NCBI GenBank assembly: GCA_002842575.1
Contig: PHDJ01000001.1
Location: 62,001-126,000, forward strand
From: Bacteroidetes bacterium HGW-Bacteroidetes-2
GTDB lineage: Bacteria; Bacteroidota; Bacteroidia; Flavobacteriales; Flavobacteriaceae
Reading direction: 5' to 3'
Length of the DNA: 64,000 nt
In this document: positions 9,806 through 19,111 of the stretch, one piece after another
Position numbering within the stretch: the first letter of the stretch is position 1
Layout: each line of letters opens with the position of its first letter
Program-made: the position numbers and the translations under genes
Notes under the pieces: generated by a model
Told to the model about the DNA's origin: nothing
Seen by the model: the letters and a program-made list of their open reading frames with translations, nothing else
Databases searched by the model: none

Positions 9806-10408
9806 TTATCCTAGCTCGTCTATTTCTATATCCTCAATTAAGTCCCAAAGTTCCTTCATTTCCATGTTTTCGCCAGTTGCTTTAATATAGAAACGATTGT
9901 CTTGCATGAATTGAATGACAGATTGGTTTCTTCTTTTATCATATTCTTCAATGGCTTTCACCCCATTTTTTTTGACGGTTTTTCTGGTTTTGCTTTCCGT
10001 TTCTTCTTCAAAGTCCATTGAAAAAGCCATTCTTAAACCTGCGGTTGAAAGGGCTCCCATTTCTCCTGCTCCATCGATGACTTCCACTTTAAATGAGCGG
10101 CTTTTGTCTTCTGTTGCATAGGTGGCTTCCACAGAGGCGATGTTCATCATACCCATTGCTCCTGTTTTGAAAGAGGTGCGTTTCATTCCCGATAGTTCCG
10201 CAGGAAGCCAAGCTTTCATTTCATCATTGGTTAATGGTGTTGCTTCAGAAAGTTCTTTGATGTCATCCTGCATTTTGGTGGATTCTTTAATCACTTTTTG
10301 TGTGTTGGATACATTGTCTTTAACTTCTTTTGCTTTTTTAACTACTGGATTGTCTTTGCAGGCTGCAAAAAGCAGTACGCAAACAAAAAGAATACTTAGT
10401 TTTTTCAT
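9806..10408 (-). CDS. Lipoprotein, member LP1 of a five-member paralogous family
   Basis: 200-residue predicted lipoprotein: MKKLSILFVCVLLFAAC then KDN, lipobox cysteine at 17. It shares a layout with four genes at 17-24 kb: a motif near residue 68 (WLPAELSGM), a central DGAG box followed by a short helix (VIDGAGEMGALSTAGL), and a C-terminal block with RFYIKATGENM and LWDLIEDIEID. The K-D after the lipid cysteine loosely resembles surface-export signals of flavobacterial lipoproteins. Function unknown. It stands apart from the main cluster and has its own terminator. Possible roles are immunity to, or cofactor of, the cytolysin-like protein, but this is inference. Confidence 0.8.
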   Translation of the reverse strand: MKKLSILFVCVLLFAACKDNPVVKKAKEVKDNVSNTQKVIKESTKMQDDIKELSEATPLTNDEMKAWLPAELSGMKRTSFKTGAMGMMNIASVEATYATEDKSRSFKVEVIDGAGEMGALSTAGLRMAFSMDFEEETESKTRKTVKKNGVKAIEEYDKRRNQSVIQFMQDNRFYIKATGENMEMKELWDLIEDIEIDELG

Positions 10409-10483
10409 GGTTAAATAATTTATTTAGCGAATGTTACCTCTAAAATACAAAATAAAATCGATTTTGTTTTCAAAAAATAAAAA

Positions 10484-10529
10484 AAGGAAGGGGCATTTAT
10501 ACAAACTTTATTGCCCCTCCTTAAAAAAA
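10484..10529 (-). terminator. Imperfect hairpin terminator of the 10530 gene
   Basis: Inverted repeat AAGGAAGGGGCA (10484-10495) / TGCCCCTCCTT (10512-10522), one mismatch or bulge, with T-runs outside on the minus strand. It directly follows the stop codon of the T9SS gene at 10530. Confidence 0.7.
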
Positions 10530-12293
10530 CTACTTTTTATTTATTTTATAAGTAGCCGTTTTACCTTCTGAAGTTATTTTCATTATGTACATTCCGGTAT
10601 TTAATGAGCTTATTTGTAAAGATACCTTTTCTTGTTGAGGTTTTACTTGCATTAGCTTTTGACCTAATAGATTGTATATAGAAATATCTTCTATATTTTG
10701 CAGCGCATTTATATGTAGTACATCTGTAGTTGGATTTGGAAAATAGGTCAACCCATTTATAGTGTTATCTTGGGTACTAAGGAGTTCCGTTTTAGAATCA
10801 AAGTATAAATTAATGCCAAAAGAACCAGTATTACTTGTTCCAACAAAAGCTAAACAAGGCTCGTTATTTTGGGTTTCAGCTATTGCCGAGGCAAAACCGT
10901 CCCAAACATTGAGGCTTATGTCTGACGGATTTTCATTAGCACTAAAACTGTTTCCGTCAAAAGAAACAACTCTATTAAAATCATTGGAGGCATTATTAAT
11001 CACATCAATAACATAGGAAAACCGGATTGTTTCAACGTTATTATTTTTTCTAACCCAAGCATCAAAATGTCCAGCAGTAAAATTTGGACCGAGAGGAGCC
11101 AGATTAAAGCTTGAAAAAGCACCCCCATTTTGACGATAATATCCTCTACCAATAAAATTATCTGTAGTTCCTGCTAAACGAGAGGAGGAAACCACAAGTA
11201 CTTTATCCGTCGCAAACGGTAATCTCGTTGACTTAATTATGGGATTTAGGGATTGTCTTGTTGCCCCTGACTCTAAAGTTTCTCTGGTAGTCCAAGAACC
11301 TGGGTCATTTGAATTGGGGTTGACATTAGTCAACAAGTTTCCTGAATTACCACCAGTATAGGTGGTATAGCAAGAGCCAAGTGAACCATAAGAAAAATCC
11401 ACTTGTTGACCACATACGTTATCTATAGAAACCGCATCAACCCAATTAAATCCGTATGCTCCTGCAGTACTTCTTGCTGAATATACTTCTGGACAGCCTA
11501 TTGTTTTTAAATATGTTGCAAAAACTCTTTGTGTTGAAGTTGTAACTGGATAATTTTTATCGACTGAAAAATCGGTAACAGCTGTATCAATCACTGTGCC
11601 TGTGAGTGCACCACTTGCAGTGTTCCATCTTGTCACTTGAAAGGTATTTGAATCTGTAACAAAATAAGTTGCTATGTACTGGTCTCCTGTGCCATCTATT
11701 GATATGAGCTGCAATTTTCTGATGGGGGAGGTAATGTTTGTAGTTCGCCATTCTTGAAATGTTTGGCCTCCATCTATGGATCTATAGAGAAAAATAATGT
11801 CGAATTGTCCTCCAAAATCAATATTATTTTGATAAAAAGAAATATAGATATCTCCACTATTAGTTACTTCCATATCTACTCCTCCATCCACAAAACCTTC
11901 AAATAGCAATCGGTCTGTGCCCCAATCACGTGTTTGTTGTGGGCGTTCTAACTCAAGGTTTCTTTCTTTAATCACCTCAGGATAATGAATGCCATTAATT
12001 CCTACATTTTCCATAGTTTCGGGTAGTTTTCCGTTAGTTTCTATTGGCTTATAAAGTGCTGCAACTACTGGGTTAACTTCCATCCAAGCATTTTTAATAG
12101 CAAGTCGGTTTGCATTTATTTCAGCGGCGGTTCCTGAATTTTCTAAAATTTTAGCATGCTCATACAGCTCATTTAGTGTTGCTGTTCTTACTATTTGACT
12201 TGTGTTTACAAATGTGCTAGATTGTGCATCATCCATTTGAGCATAGATGCTTGTTACCATTAAAGATAACATCATAATAATTGATTTTTTCAT
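10530..12293 (-). CDS. Secreted protein with type IX (type A) sorting domain
   Basis: 587 residues with a signal peptide (MKKSIIMMLSLMVTSIYAQ) and a C-terminal T9SS type A sorting domain of about 75 residues (FPNPTTDVLHINAL...IYNLLGQKL...LNTGMYIMKITSEGKTATYKINKK), so it is expected to be secreted or attached to the cell surface. The middle part contains phrases such as IYISFYQNN and IFLYRSIDGGQTFQEW that resemble sialidase/BNR-type beta-propeller repeats (S-x-D-x-G-x-T-F). No catalytic motif is evident. Monocistronic on the minus strand with its own terminator. Confidence 0.85.
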   Translation of the reverse strand: MKKSIIMMLSLMVTSIYAQMDDAQSSTFVNTSQIVRTATLNELYEHAKILENSGTAAEINANRLAIKNAWMEVNPVVAALYKPIETNGKLPETMENVGINGIHYPEVIKERNLELERPQQTRDWGTDRLLFEGFVDGGVDMEVTNSGDIYISFYQNNIDFGGQFDIIFLYRSIDGGQTFQEWRTTNITSPIRKLQLISIDGTGDQYIATYFVTDSNTFQVTRWNTASGALTGTVIDTAVTDFSVDKNYPVTTSTQRVFATYLKTIGCPEVYSARSTAGAYGFNWVDAVSIDNVCGQQVDFSYGSLGSCYTTYTGGNSGNLLTNVNPNSNDPGSWTTRETLESGATRQSLNPIIKSTRLPFATDKVLVVSSSRLAGTTDNFIGRGYYRQNGGAFSSFNLAPLGPNFTAGHFDAWVRKNNNVETIRFSYVIDVINNASNDFNRVVSFDGNSFSANENPSDISLNVWDGFASAIAETQNNEPCLAFVGTSNTGSFGINLYFDSKTELLSTQDNTINGLTYFPNPTTDVLHINALQNIEDISIYNLLGQKLMQVKPQQEKVSLQISSLNTGMYIMKITSEGKTATYKINKK

Positions 12294-12805
12294 TGTTAAA
12301 AAATTTAAGTGTTAGTAATTATGTTTTTGGGAATATTATTATTGCGTTTTATTCTTTAATTTGTATTTTAAGCTCTATTAAATAAAACCTATTCAAATCA
12401 ACTTTTAAACTTTAATATTTTCCAAAATTCATTTATTGCCAGCTAACATTTAAGTTAATTTTTACAGATACTAAGAAATAGAATGTACTTAGTTTAAAAC
12501 CTCCTGTAATTAGCAGTTAAGCAGAAAAAAGAGCTTTTTTATTCTTTTTTTTAATAAATACAGATAGTTTAACCATTTATACATTTATATGCTGCTTTTA
12601 TACATTTATGAATGCCTGAGGAATCCTTTTTTAAAAAATAAAATCACATCCTTTTGTTAGAATGTGCATATAAAGCCTCTAGAAGAGATGTTTTTTAAGT
12701 ACTTGATGGATCAAGTCTGTTTGTGATTTCTACATCCAAGTTTTGAGCATGGCTCAAAAGGCCGATAGTTAAAGACCGCGAAGGAAAATTTTTTTGTTTT
12801 TTTAA
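12294..12805. other. 512-base non-coding stretch with two short palindromes
   Basis: AT-rich region with no credible ORF. It holds two compact inverted repeats: ACTTGA..TCAAGT at 12701-12716 and TTTTGAGC/GCTCAAAA at 12742-12760 with a 3-base loop. Neither has a clean T-run, so they may be operators, a weak terminator for the 12806 gene, or a small RNA. Nothing else is visible. Confidence 0.4.
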
Positions 12806-13468
12806 TCAGTATTTTCTTGATTTTTTTTCAAAGAGATTTACTTTGTAGTAAGAATTATTACCCGGATATTTTGTATCTACAACCAGTGTAGTTTTTGCAA
12901 GTTCATTGTTTGAAACTGTTAAAAGTTTTAATTCCCAAGTGCCTTTGGGTAACTCAAAATCATATTTGCCGTCCTTGGCGTGAAATATAAACCGAACTAA
13001 TCCGTCTTGTAAAACAACTATTTTGTTTTTAGAATTCATTAAACTTCCATTTTCACTGTAATGATGGAGTATCACCCTAAAAAATTTATCGAGATTGGGT
13101 TTGTCGCTTGAATTTTTAGTACCCGTCCATGCAGTCCAGTTAATACTAGTATCCCAGGTCCAATAACCATCAAACTTATTAGGGTTTGTTATTTCAAATT
13201 CAAACACCCCTTTTTTGTTGAGATTGTAATTTTCAAATACTCCATTTAAAAAATATTTTCCGTTTTTGATTTGCATGCCTCCATAAAATACACCGGTGTC
13301 TGCATAATCCCCATATACTATATTGTTATAAGCAACTAGTCTCAATTGTCCATAAGTGGAATTCCACGTTCCCTGAAATTTTTGAGCTTCTTGAATTGAT
13401 TGGGGTTTCATAGAAAACATGAAACACATCAGTAAACAAAGACTAAGTATTACTTTTAAATTTTTCAT
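12806..13468 (-). CDS. Exported protein of unknown function
   Basis: 220 residues with a hydrophobic N-terminus (MKNLKVILSLCLLMCFMFSM) that acts as signal peptide. I do not recognise the family. The first half (FQGTWNSTYGQLRLVAYNNIVYGDY..., GVFENYNLNKKGVFEFEI) repeats a G-x-W/G-x-Y beta-strand pattern like a small beta-barrel (lipocalin-like proteins start similarly). The C-terminal half ends in a basic tail (FEKKSRKY). It lies at the distal end of the exported-protein region; no catalytic motif is seen. Confidence 0.6.
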   Translation of the reverse strand: MKNLKVILSLCLLMCFMFSMKPQSIQEAQKFQGTWNSTYGQLRLVAYNNIVYGDYADTGVFYGGMQIKNGKYFLNGVFENYNLNKKGVFEFEITNPNKFDGYWTWDTSINWTAWTGTKNSSDKPNLDKFFRVILHHYSENGSLMNSKNKIVVLQDGLVRFIFHAKDGKYDFELPKGTWELKLLTVSNNELAKTTLVVDTKYPGNNSYYKVNLFEKKSRKY

Positions 13469-13653
13469 TTGTTTTAATTATTAAAGTGAATTATTTAGAC
13501 TACAAAAAATTTCCTTTTATCCATCCTATGGGGTACTCAACCTTCCATTGCACGGGGCTAATTACATAATTTTTTAAATGGTTAAACTTCTAATTTCTTA
13601 CGCTAAGCGATCATATTCCTTTTTAATATTTAGGCTGTTGTACAGATTTGTTA

Positions 13654-14703
13654 CTATTCATTTGATGGGTTTTTATTGTTTAAGAGCTGTTTTTTTTGGT
13701 ATAAGATAATCATTGCTCCCATGACCATCAGAAACAGGGCAAATAAATAACTGCCTCTATTTAAATCTTCATAGCTTGAAAGCATGGCTTGCGAAGGTTT
13801 ATCTGGGTTTACAAGAAGCATAAGTTCTTCGTTTATGTTGTAGTAAACCAATGAAAGTTCGGTTTTATATTCGTAGGGAACATTATTATAGGTATAAGAG
13901 ATGGTGTAATAATCTTTTCTTTGAGTGCTTCCTGTATTACCTCTTTTACCTCTTTCTAAAAAGCTGACTATGCCTTTAGTCTGAACACCTTTTTCTTTCA
14001 AAATATGGGCTGTTTGAACTCTTGAAAACTTGTAATACCCCATTCCTATTCCAATTAAAATAAGAACCACCCCGATAGTAATGGCCAACCACGGCGGCGC
14101 GTCTTTGGCAGCTTCTTTGGAGGAATTTTTTGAACCTGTTAGCGTTGGGTTTAGATTAGTAGCAGCAGTGTTTTTAATGATTTCTTCTGATGTAATAGAT
14201 ATTGGAGCGACGCTGCGGCTGCTTGAAGATGTGATACTTCTTGGTAAATTGGCTTTGGATTTTTTTAAAAGCTTGTAAACCAAAAACGAGATTAGTGCCA
14301 ACACCAAGAACAGAAAATAAAAATAAAATGTACTTGTGCTGTTTTCTATAGAAAATTGTGGCTGTTCCGGATTAATAAATACTTTGGTTACGGTACCTAT
14401 CGCCAACTCTTTTTTTGAATCTATACTATAATTTATGGTGTCCAAGTAGGTATTGCCTTCATACTGGTATGTAATCACGGGAGTTTGGTTTTCTGTAAAT
14501 CGTGCATCCATAAATACGTTGTCTGCATTTACAAAATCCACCACGGTGGCATCTACTTCTACAATATGGGAATATGTAGTGATAGTAGTCCAAATGCCCC
14601 AAATAAAAAACACGAAGAAAAAAATAGACAAACACCCACAACCTTTGGCTATGGGTTTGGTTATTTTGGATGTTGGCGAGGTGCTAGGTTGTTGTTGGTT
14701 CAT
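13654..14703 (-). CDS. Membrane protein with two DUF3592-like domains
   Basis: 349 residues with membrane segments near the N-terminus (LSIFFFVFFIWGIWTTI), around residues 125-145, near 210 and at the C-terminus. Between the helices lie two beta-rich modules typical of DUF3592 proteins: one has ITYQYEGNTYLDTI followed by VFINPEQPQFS, the other ISYTYNNVPYEYKTEL followed by LVNPDKPSQAML. DUF3592 is of unknown function. The gene follows the Tat-type VWA lipoprotein gene after 42 bases and is the last gene of the compact train. Confidence 0.75.
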   Translation of the reverse strand: MNQQQPSTSPTSKITKPIAKGCGCLSIFFFVFFIWGIWTTITTYSHIVEVDATVVDFVNADNVFMDARFTENQTPVITYQYEGNTYLDTINYSIDSKKELAIGTVTKVFINPEQPQFSIENSTSTFYFYFLFLVLALISFLVYKLLKKSKANLPRSITSSSSRSVAPISITSEEIIKNTAATNLNPTLTGSKNSSKEAAKDAPPWLAITIGVVLILIGIGMGYYKFSRVQTAHILKEKGVQTKGIVSFLERGKRGNTGSTQRKDYYTISYTYNNVPYEYKTELSLVYYNINEELMLLVNPDKPSQAMLSSYEDLNRGSYLFALFLMVMGAMIILYQKKQLLNNKNPSNE

Positions 14704-14745
14704 AACTATGTTTAGGCTACTGTTTTTGATTACATATTTACATGC

Positions 14746-17700
14746 TTAACTATAAGGATTAGTTTTACCACCCATCATCCCAATAAGGGCATCTAACCCC
14801 GACATAATGTTTCCTGTGCTACCCAAACTTCCACTATAAATAGTTTTTGCCACATTAACGGCCAGTTCTTTTAGAGCTGTTTGAATTTTCTCATCCAATC
14901 CTGAAGCGTCCATAATAACAAGCGTTTCGCAAACAACTGCATATAATTTGGCTAGTGTAACGCCGTAAGTAGCAACAATTGACAGTGCTACGCTTCCAAT
15001 AGAATTTAGCATTTTCATTTCCTGAAGAAGTGCAATCATAACGGTCAGAATAGCCATAATGTCGGCTAATTGCTGCAAAATTTTTTCACTTGATCCGCCA
15101 CCGGTTTCATCTTCTAAAATGCCATACAGTTCTCCTTGTGCGTTAATTTGCCAAAATGCCTTACTTAAACCCGAAATATCAAATATTTTGAAATGGCCAT
15201 CGCCTCTTTGTACTCGTTCATGCCAGTAAAATGAATCTAATTTATTCCGATCTTCGTGCGTAAACCAATTATTGGCAATAGCGTTTGTTCTTTCAACAAG
15301 ATTTTTATTAGCTAATTCGGTAAAGGTGCTTTGGTTAAAAAGAGAAGCTTCGCGTATGGCCAATTGTGCCGTTTTTTGCAAATTGACTTTAACCGCATTT
15401 TCATTTTGATTAGAAAAACTAACATAATTGGAGGTTGGTAAAAAATCAAAAGATTGACTTGCTTTTTTGTCTTCGATGTTAAGATTTTGTTTATAAACAC
15501 CTATTCTTATACCCGATGCAAATGTGAAAGTATCCTTGGTTACGCCATTTTCTATGGGTGCCATTAGCGTCATTATTTGTGGATGAAATTGAAACCCTCC
15601 TTTTTCAAATTCGGTTTTTGCGGCAGCCAGGTCTTCCTTTAAAAGTGCTTCTCCCCATGCACGTGTTGATAATTTATATTTCAACAAATCAGCCAAAGAT
15701 GCAGCGAGCGTTGGCCCTTCACCTTCAAAATAGAAAGTTGTTCCACCCAAAATAAGGCCTTTTACCTCTGAATGATGCGATTTGTTTGGTTTTTGCTTAT
15801 TTTGTGTAACAGGATCCCAGCCAGCCAAGACACGCTTTGTGAGTTTATTACCAACTTTTAAAGAGAGATAAATGCCTATAATTCCTTGGCCAAAGTCTTC
15901 AAGATTTGGGTTAACAAGCAATTCAAAATTGGCGGTTTCTTGAAGTCTTTCTTTATCTAAAGTTAGCACTACTTCATGTTGTACTTCACTACTTGCATTG
16001 TAGGAAAATGTATAAGGTGGAATGTTCATGGCATTTATAAATTCCACGATCTTCTCTAAAACCACCTTTTCATCTTGAGCATCTACTACCAATCCGTTGG
16101 TAATTTCGGCCATTTTATCGAAGGTTCTTTTTGTATGATTCGCTTTACTGTTTTTAACATTGAGAATTAAGGCCGGCGGACCGTTTTGGTAGGCTACTAA
16201 ATGTTTTTCATTGTAAGTATCATTATTATCGCCATCTGTTGCATACACAATGAGGTCGTAATTTGTTTTTGATGCTTTAAGTAACCAGGTGAATAACTCA
16301 GAGGGCGTTTCCCATTTTTCTATGATAGCAGCTGGGAAATTTGATAGAATTTTTTCTTGAAGCGATGCTACAAAAACATCCATTTGTTCTCCGTAATAGT
16401 TTTTTGGCATACTTAAAGAAGCATCGACTAAAATGAGAACTTTCGGTGTTTTTCTGTTCGATTCCATCAACACCTGAACCGGAAGTTGATTGTCTGAAAA
16501 TTTAAAATCGGCTGCTTGTAAGCCTTCTATTATTTTCCCTTCAGAATCGATAGGCTCTACTTGGATTTTTACCAACCTATCGTTTACAGGTTGTGCTTTT
16601 AATGAAATTTTATCGACTTTTTTAAGCAACTCTTCACTTGATGCATTTAAAACAATTGGTGCGTTTTCTCTATTGTTTTCGGGCACTATTATTTTTTCGC
16701 CTTCTAAGGTAAAGGAATCTGCAATAAAGGAATGCTCCTGCATATTTTCAACAGAAGCATTAAAATCTTGAAACGCCAATGTTGGTGTGAAAATACGCAA
16801 ATGGCCAACAGGTGTTACGGCACTTTGTGCTAAACTCAATCCATTTAGACAGGCAAAATGTATCTGATTTCCTATTAAATCTGTCGATTTCCAAGAACCG
16901 GAAATAAGCTCCATTTCTTTATCTGGATAAGTGGACGCTCGGTAAGACAGTTTAATTTCAACCATTTCCTCATTTAATTTAACGGCATCTGCATTAGAAA
17001 TAGTTCCGTTATTTTTCAGCATTCCAAACGGGACAGTAGCATCGAACAAATGGGCATATTTTGTAGTGTCATTTAATTGAAACTCTACGGTTGGGGTATG
17101 GTAATTATCCCATCGAAAATCGAATTTAGGTATTTTTAAATTTTCGTTGTTTGGTATTAAATTCCATAAGGATTCCGCCAAAGCGTTGGTTTTTGAAAAA
17201 TCAGGATCGAACACGGGAATTTCAAAATCTGTGTCGGCTTTAGTTTGCAATTTTTCTGCCCATTGTTTCCATTGTTTTTTGGAAACCTCTACGGTTAATT
17301 TTCTTTGAATAGGTCTTAAAAAAAATGCTTTGGCTTCATCAGGCTCAATTTTGGTGCGTTCATAAACCACTTTAGAAGGAATGCCAGCCTCTGAATACAT
17401 CTGATGTAGTAATTCTGCTTTTTCCCTTGGGGTTGCCATTCCGTATCGTAAGACTCCTTTGATGCCCCATTTAAATTGTGTTCCAATAGACCCGATAGAT
17501 GCATTTGTGGTCGGTATTAAATAAATGTCATCTCTTACAAAATTAAACATGGCTTCGGTATCTTTTGAAGCTATCAAAGCTTTCATGCGTCCTTCTAAAA
17601 AATCAGGGCAAGTTTGTAATGCCATGAACATTTCTTCCCACTCTTTATAAGGAGAAAGCCCTGTTCCTTCATAATAAGCGGCTGAAGAGTCTTTCCCACA

Positions 17701-17799
17701 ACTAAAAAAAGACAACGGCAACATAGATGCCATGCCTAATAAGGACATTTGCTCAATAAATTCTCGCCTTGTAGTGCCGTTATCTATTTGTGTTTTCAT
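14746..17799 (-). CDS. Tat-type lipoprotein with transglutaminase-like and VWA domains
   Basis: 1017 residues. The N-terminus (TTRREFIEQMSLLGMASMLP then LSFFSC) combines a twin-arginine motif at 11-12 with a lipobox cysteine at 34, so export of a folded lipoprotein is likely. Residues ~75-260 look transglutaminase-like: AELLHQMYSEAGIPSKVVYERT corresponds to the helix after the nucleophile, and YHTPTVEF...HLFDATVP to the His and Asp sites, but no cysteine is present at the nucleophile position, so it is probably inactive. Residues ~450-600 form a VWA domain with intact MIDAS residues (DASLS at 459-463, TDGDN at 521). The C-terminus (~900-1017) has hydrophobic, Gly-rich helices. Same transcript as two LP-family lipoproteins, 17 bases downstream of LP2. 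Overall role unknown. Confidence 0.75.
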   Translation of the reverse strand: MKTQIDNGTTRREFIEQMSLLGMASMLPLSFFSCGKDSSAAYYEGTGLSPYKEWEEMFMALQTCPDFLEGRMKALIASKDTEAMFNFVRDDIYLIPTTNASIGSIGTQFKWGIKGVLRYGMATPREKAELLHQMYSEAGIPSKVVYERTKIEPDEAKAFFLRPIQRKLTVEVSKKQWKQWAEKLQTKADTDFEIPVFDPDFSKTNALAESLWNLIPNNENLKIPKFDFRWDNYHTPTVEFQLNDTTKYAHLFDATVPFGMLKNNGTISNADAVKLNEEMVEIKLSYRASTYPDKEMELISGSWKSTDLIGNQIHFACLNGLSLAQSAVTPVGHLRIFTPTLAFQDFNASVENMQEHSFIADSFTLEGEKIIVPENNRENAPIVLNASSEELLKKVDKISLKAQPVNDRLVKIQVEPIDSEGKIIEGLQAADFKFSDNQLPVQVLMESNRKTPKVLILVDASLSMPKNYYGEQMDVFVASLQEKILSNFPAAIIEKWETPSELFTWLLKASKTNYDLIVYATDGDNNDTYNEKHLVAYQNGPPALILNVKNSKANHTKRTFDKMAEITNGLVVDAQDEKVVLEKIVEFINAMNIPPYTFSYNASSEVQHEVVLTLDKERLQETANFELLVNPNLEDFGQGIIGIYLSLKVGNKLTKRVLAGWDPVTQNKQKPNKSHHSEVKGLILGGTTFYFEGEGPTLAASLADLLKYKLSTRAWGEALLKEDLAAAKTEFEKGGFQFHPQIMTLMAPIENGVTKDTFTFASGIRIGVYKQNLNIEDKKASQSFDFLPTSNYVSFSNQNENAVKVNLQKTAQLAIREASLFNQSTFTELANKNLVERTNAIANNWFTHEDRNKLDSFYWHERVQRGDGHFKIFDISGLSKAFWQINAQGELYGILEDETGGGSSEKILQQLADIMAILTVMIALLQEMKMLNSIGSVALSIVATYGVTLAKLYAVVCETLVIMDASGLDEKIQTALKELAVNVAKTIYSGSLGSTGNIMSGLDALIGMMGGKTNPYS

Positions 17800-17816
17800 T
17801 GTTTAGTTCATTAGGG

Positions 17817-18422
17817 TTAATGATTTCTATCAATGTTTTTGTTATCAAAATCATCGAGCACTTGTAGTGATGAGATGTAGTTGTCAAATTCAAACAGGTT
17901 CCAAAGATCATCAGGGGTCATTTTTTTTGCGCTGAGGAGCATATAAAATCTGTCGATATAAATAAATTCAATGCTTGCATCTTGGTTGTCTGTTTGGTAT
18001 CTATTGACCGTTTTTATGCCATTTCGCAGTTTTTTTTCAACTAGGGTTGTGGGTGGAAAATCTTCATTTAGATCATAACCTGCGTTAAACATTGTTATAA
18101 TTGAAGGGCCTAAAGGTCCGGCGGCATCTGCAATTTTCAGATGAATTTTTCCGTTTCCAAAAGCACCTTCAGAAGTAGCCATATCTCCGGAGACGTTTAT
18201 AAAATCTCTTTCTAAATCGCCTATTCTAAAAGGAAAGGTATCTTCCAACTCTTGCCTGTTTAGTGGAATTTTTTCTTTGAGTACTTTTTGGTCAGATGGC
18301 GTCATTATTTTTTCTATATCATCAACGATCGACTTTGCTTTGTTGATCTCTTTTTGATCATTTTTGCAAGCGTTGAAAACTAAAAACGCGACGGGTAGTA
18401 GAATAAGAATAATGCGTTTCAT
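17817..18422 (-). CDS. Lipoprotein, member LP2 of the paralogous family
   Basis: 201 residues from the ATG at 18422 (MKRIILILLPVAFLVFNAC), preferred over the upstream ATG at 18455 because it gives a proper lipoprotein signal with KNDQ after the cysteine. It carries the family marks in altered form: DTFPFRIGDL in place of the WLPE motif, IADAAGPLGPSIITMF in place of the DGAG box, and the C-terminal IEFIYIDRFYMLLSAKKMT followed by DDLWNLFEFDN. It is the most divergent member. It lies between LP3 (49 bases upstream) and the VWA lipoprotein gene (17 bases downstream). Confidence 0.78.
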   Translation of the reverse strand: MKRIILILLPVAFLVFNACKNDQKEINKAKSIVDDIEKIMTPSDQKVLKEKIPLNRQELEDTFPFRIGDLERDFINVSGDMATSEGAFGNGKIHLKIADAAGPLGPSIITMFNAGYDLNEDFPPTTLVEKKLRNGIKTVNRYQTDNQDASIEFIYIDRFYMLLSAKKMTPDDLWNLFEFDNYISSLQVLDDFDNKNIDRNH

Positions 18423-18471
18423 AAGTTTTTTTAATTTAATCGATTCTTTTATCAATTAGCTCAAACTGATA

Positions 18472-19107
18472 TTACTCAGGAAAACTTAGTTGGCTTATAG
18501 TGTTTAAAGCCTCTGAAAGTTGTTCCGCTTTTAAATTTTGACCTTCAATTTTTAAATGAAACCGCTGATTCTGAATAAATTCAGTATGAGAAATCCATTT
18601 ATCCTTTACAAGTCTTTGATTTGTAGCCAGGCGTTTGTTGTTCCAATCCTCAATTTTTGATATTTTAACCCCATCATTTGTATGGATAGGAAATTTCAAC
18701 ATATTAAAAGTTGATTTTAAATGCTTATAACCTTCTTCTCCTGCACCGTCTGTGATAAAAAAGTTAATATGAATAGCTTCCTTACTCGGATTGTCAGTGT
18801 TGCTGTAAACTGCTTTAATTCCAGCTCTTCCATTTTTTGAATCATCTACTACTTTTATTAAAGGCATTCCATTAAGCGACTTTGGCACGGATGCTTCAAG
18901 TTGACCAAGCGTTAAGGGTTTTTTTTCAGGAAGTTGCTCAAGCCATTTCCCTTCTTTATAATCTTCTTCTGAAATTTCAGTTTTGTTAGCCGAAACTTCG
19001 GTGGTTACCTTAGAGACTTCCGTTGCTTTATCGGCTGTTTTTGAGTTACAAGAAGCCCATAAAAATGAACCTACTGCCACTAGGAATATGCATTTAATTT
19101 TTCTCAT
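18472..19107 (-). CDS. Lipoprotein, member LP3 of the paralogous family
   Basis: 211 residues from the ATG at 19107 (MRKIKCIFLVAVGSFLWASC). An in-frame ATG at 19134 lies inside the preceding methyltransferase gene and gives a worse signal peptide. Family features: SVPKSLNGMPLIK, the box ITDGAGEEGYKHL, and the C-terminal FIQNQRFHLKIEGQNLKAEQL. Only four bases separate its start from the methyltransferase stop, so translation is probably coupled. Function unknown. Confidence 0.8.
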   Translation of the reverse strand: MRKIKCIFLVAVGSFLWASCNSKTADKATEVSKVTTEVSANKTEISEEDYKEGKWLEQLPEKKPLTLGQLEASVPKSLNGMPLIKVVDDSKNGRAGIKAVYSNTDNPSKEAIHINFFITDGAGEEGYKHLKSTFNMLKFPIHTNDGVKISKIEDWNNKRLATNQRLVKDKWISHTEFIQNQRFHLKIEGQNLKAEQLSEALNTISQLSFPE

Positions 19108-19111
19108 CAGT

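Noticed and set aside
14081-14749. Plus-strand reading frames opposite the DUF3592 gene
   Set aside because: They are antisense shadows of a well-supported membrane protein gene, with no homology or start context of their own.
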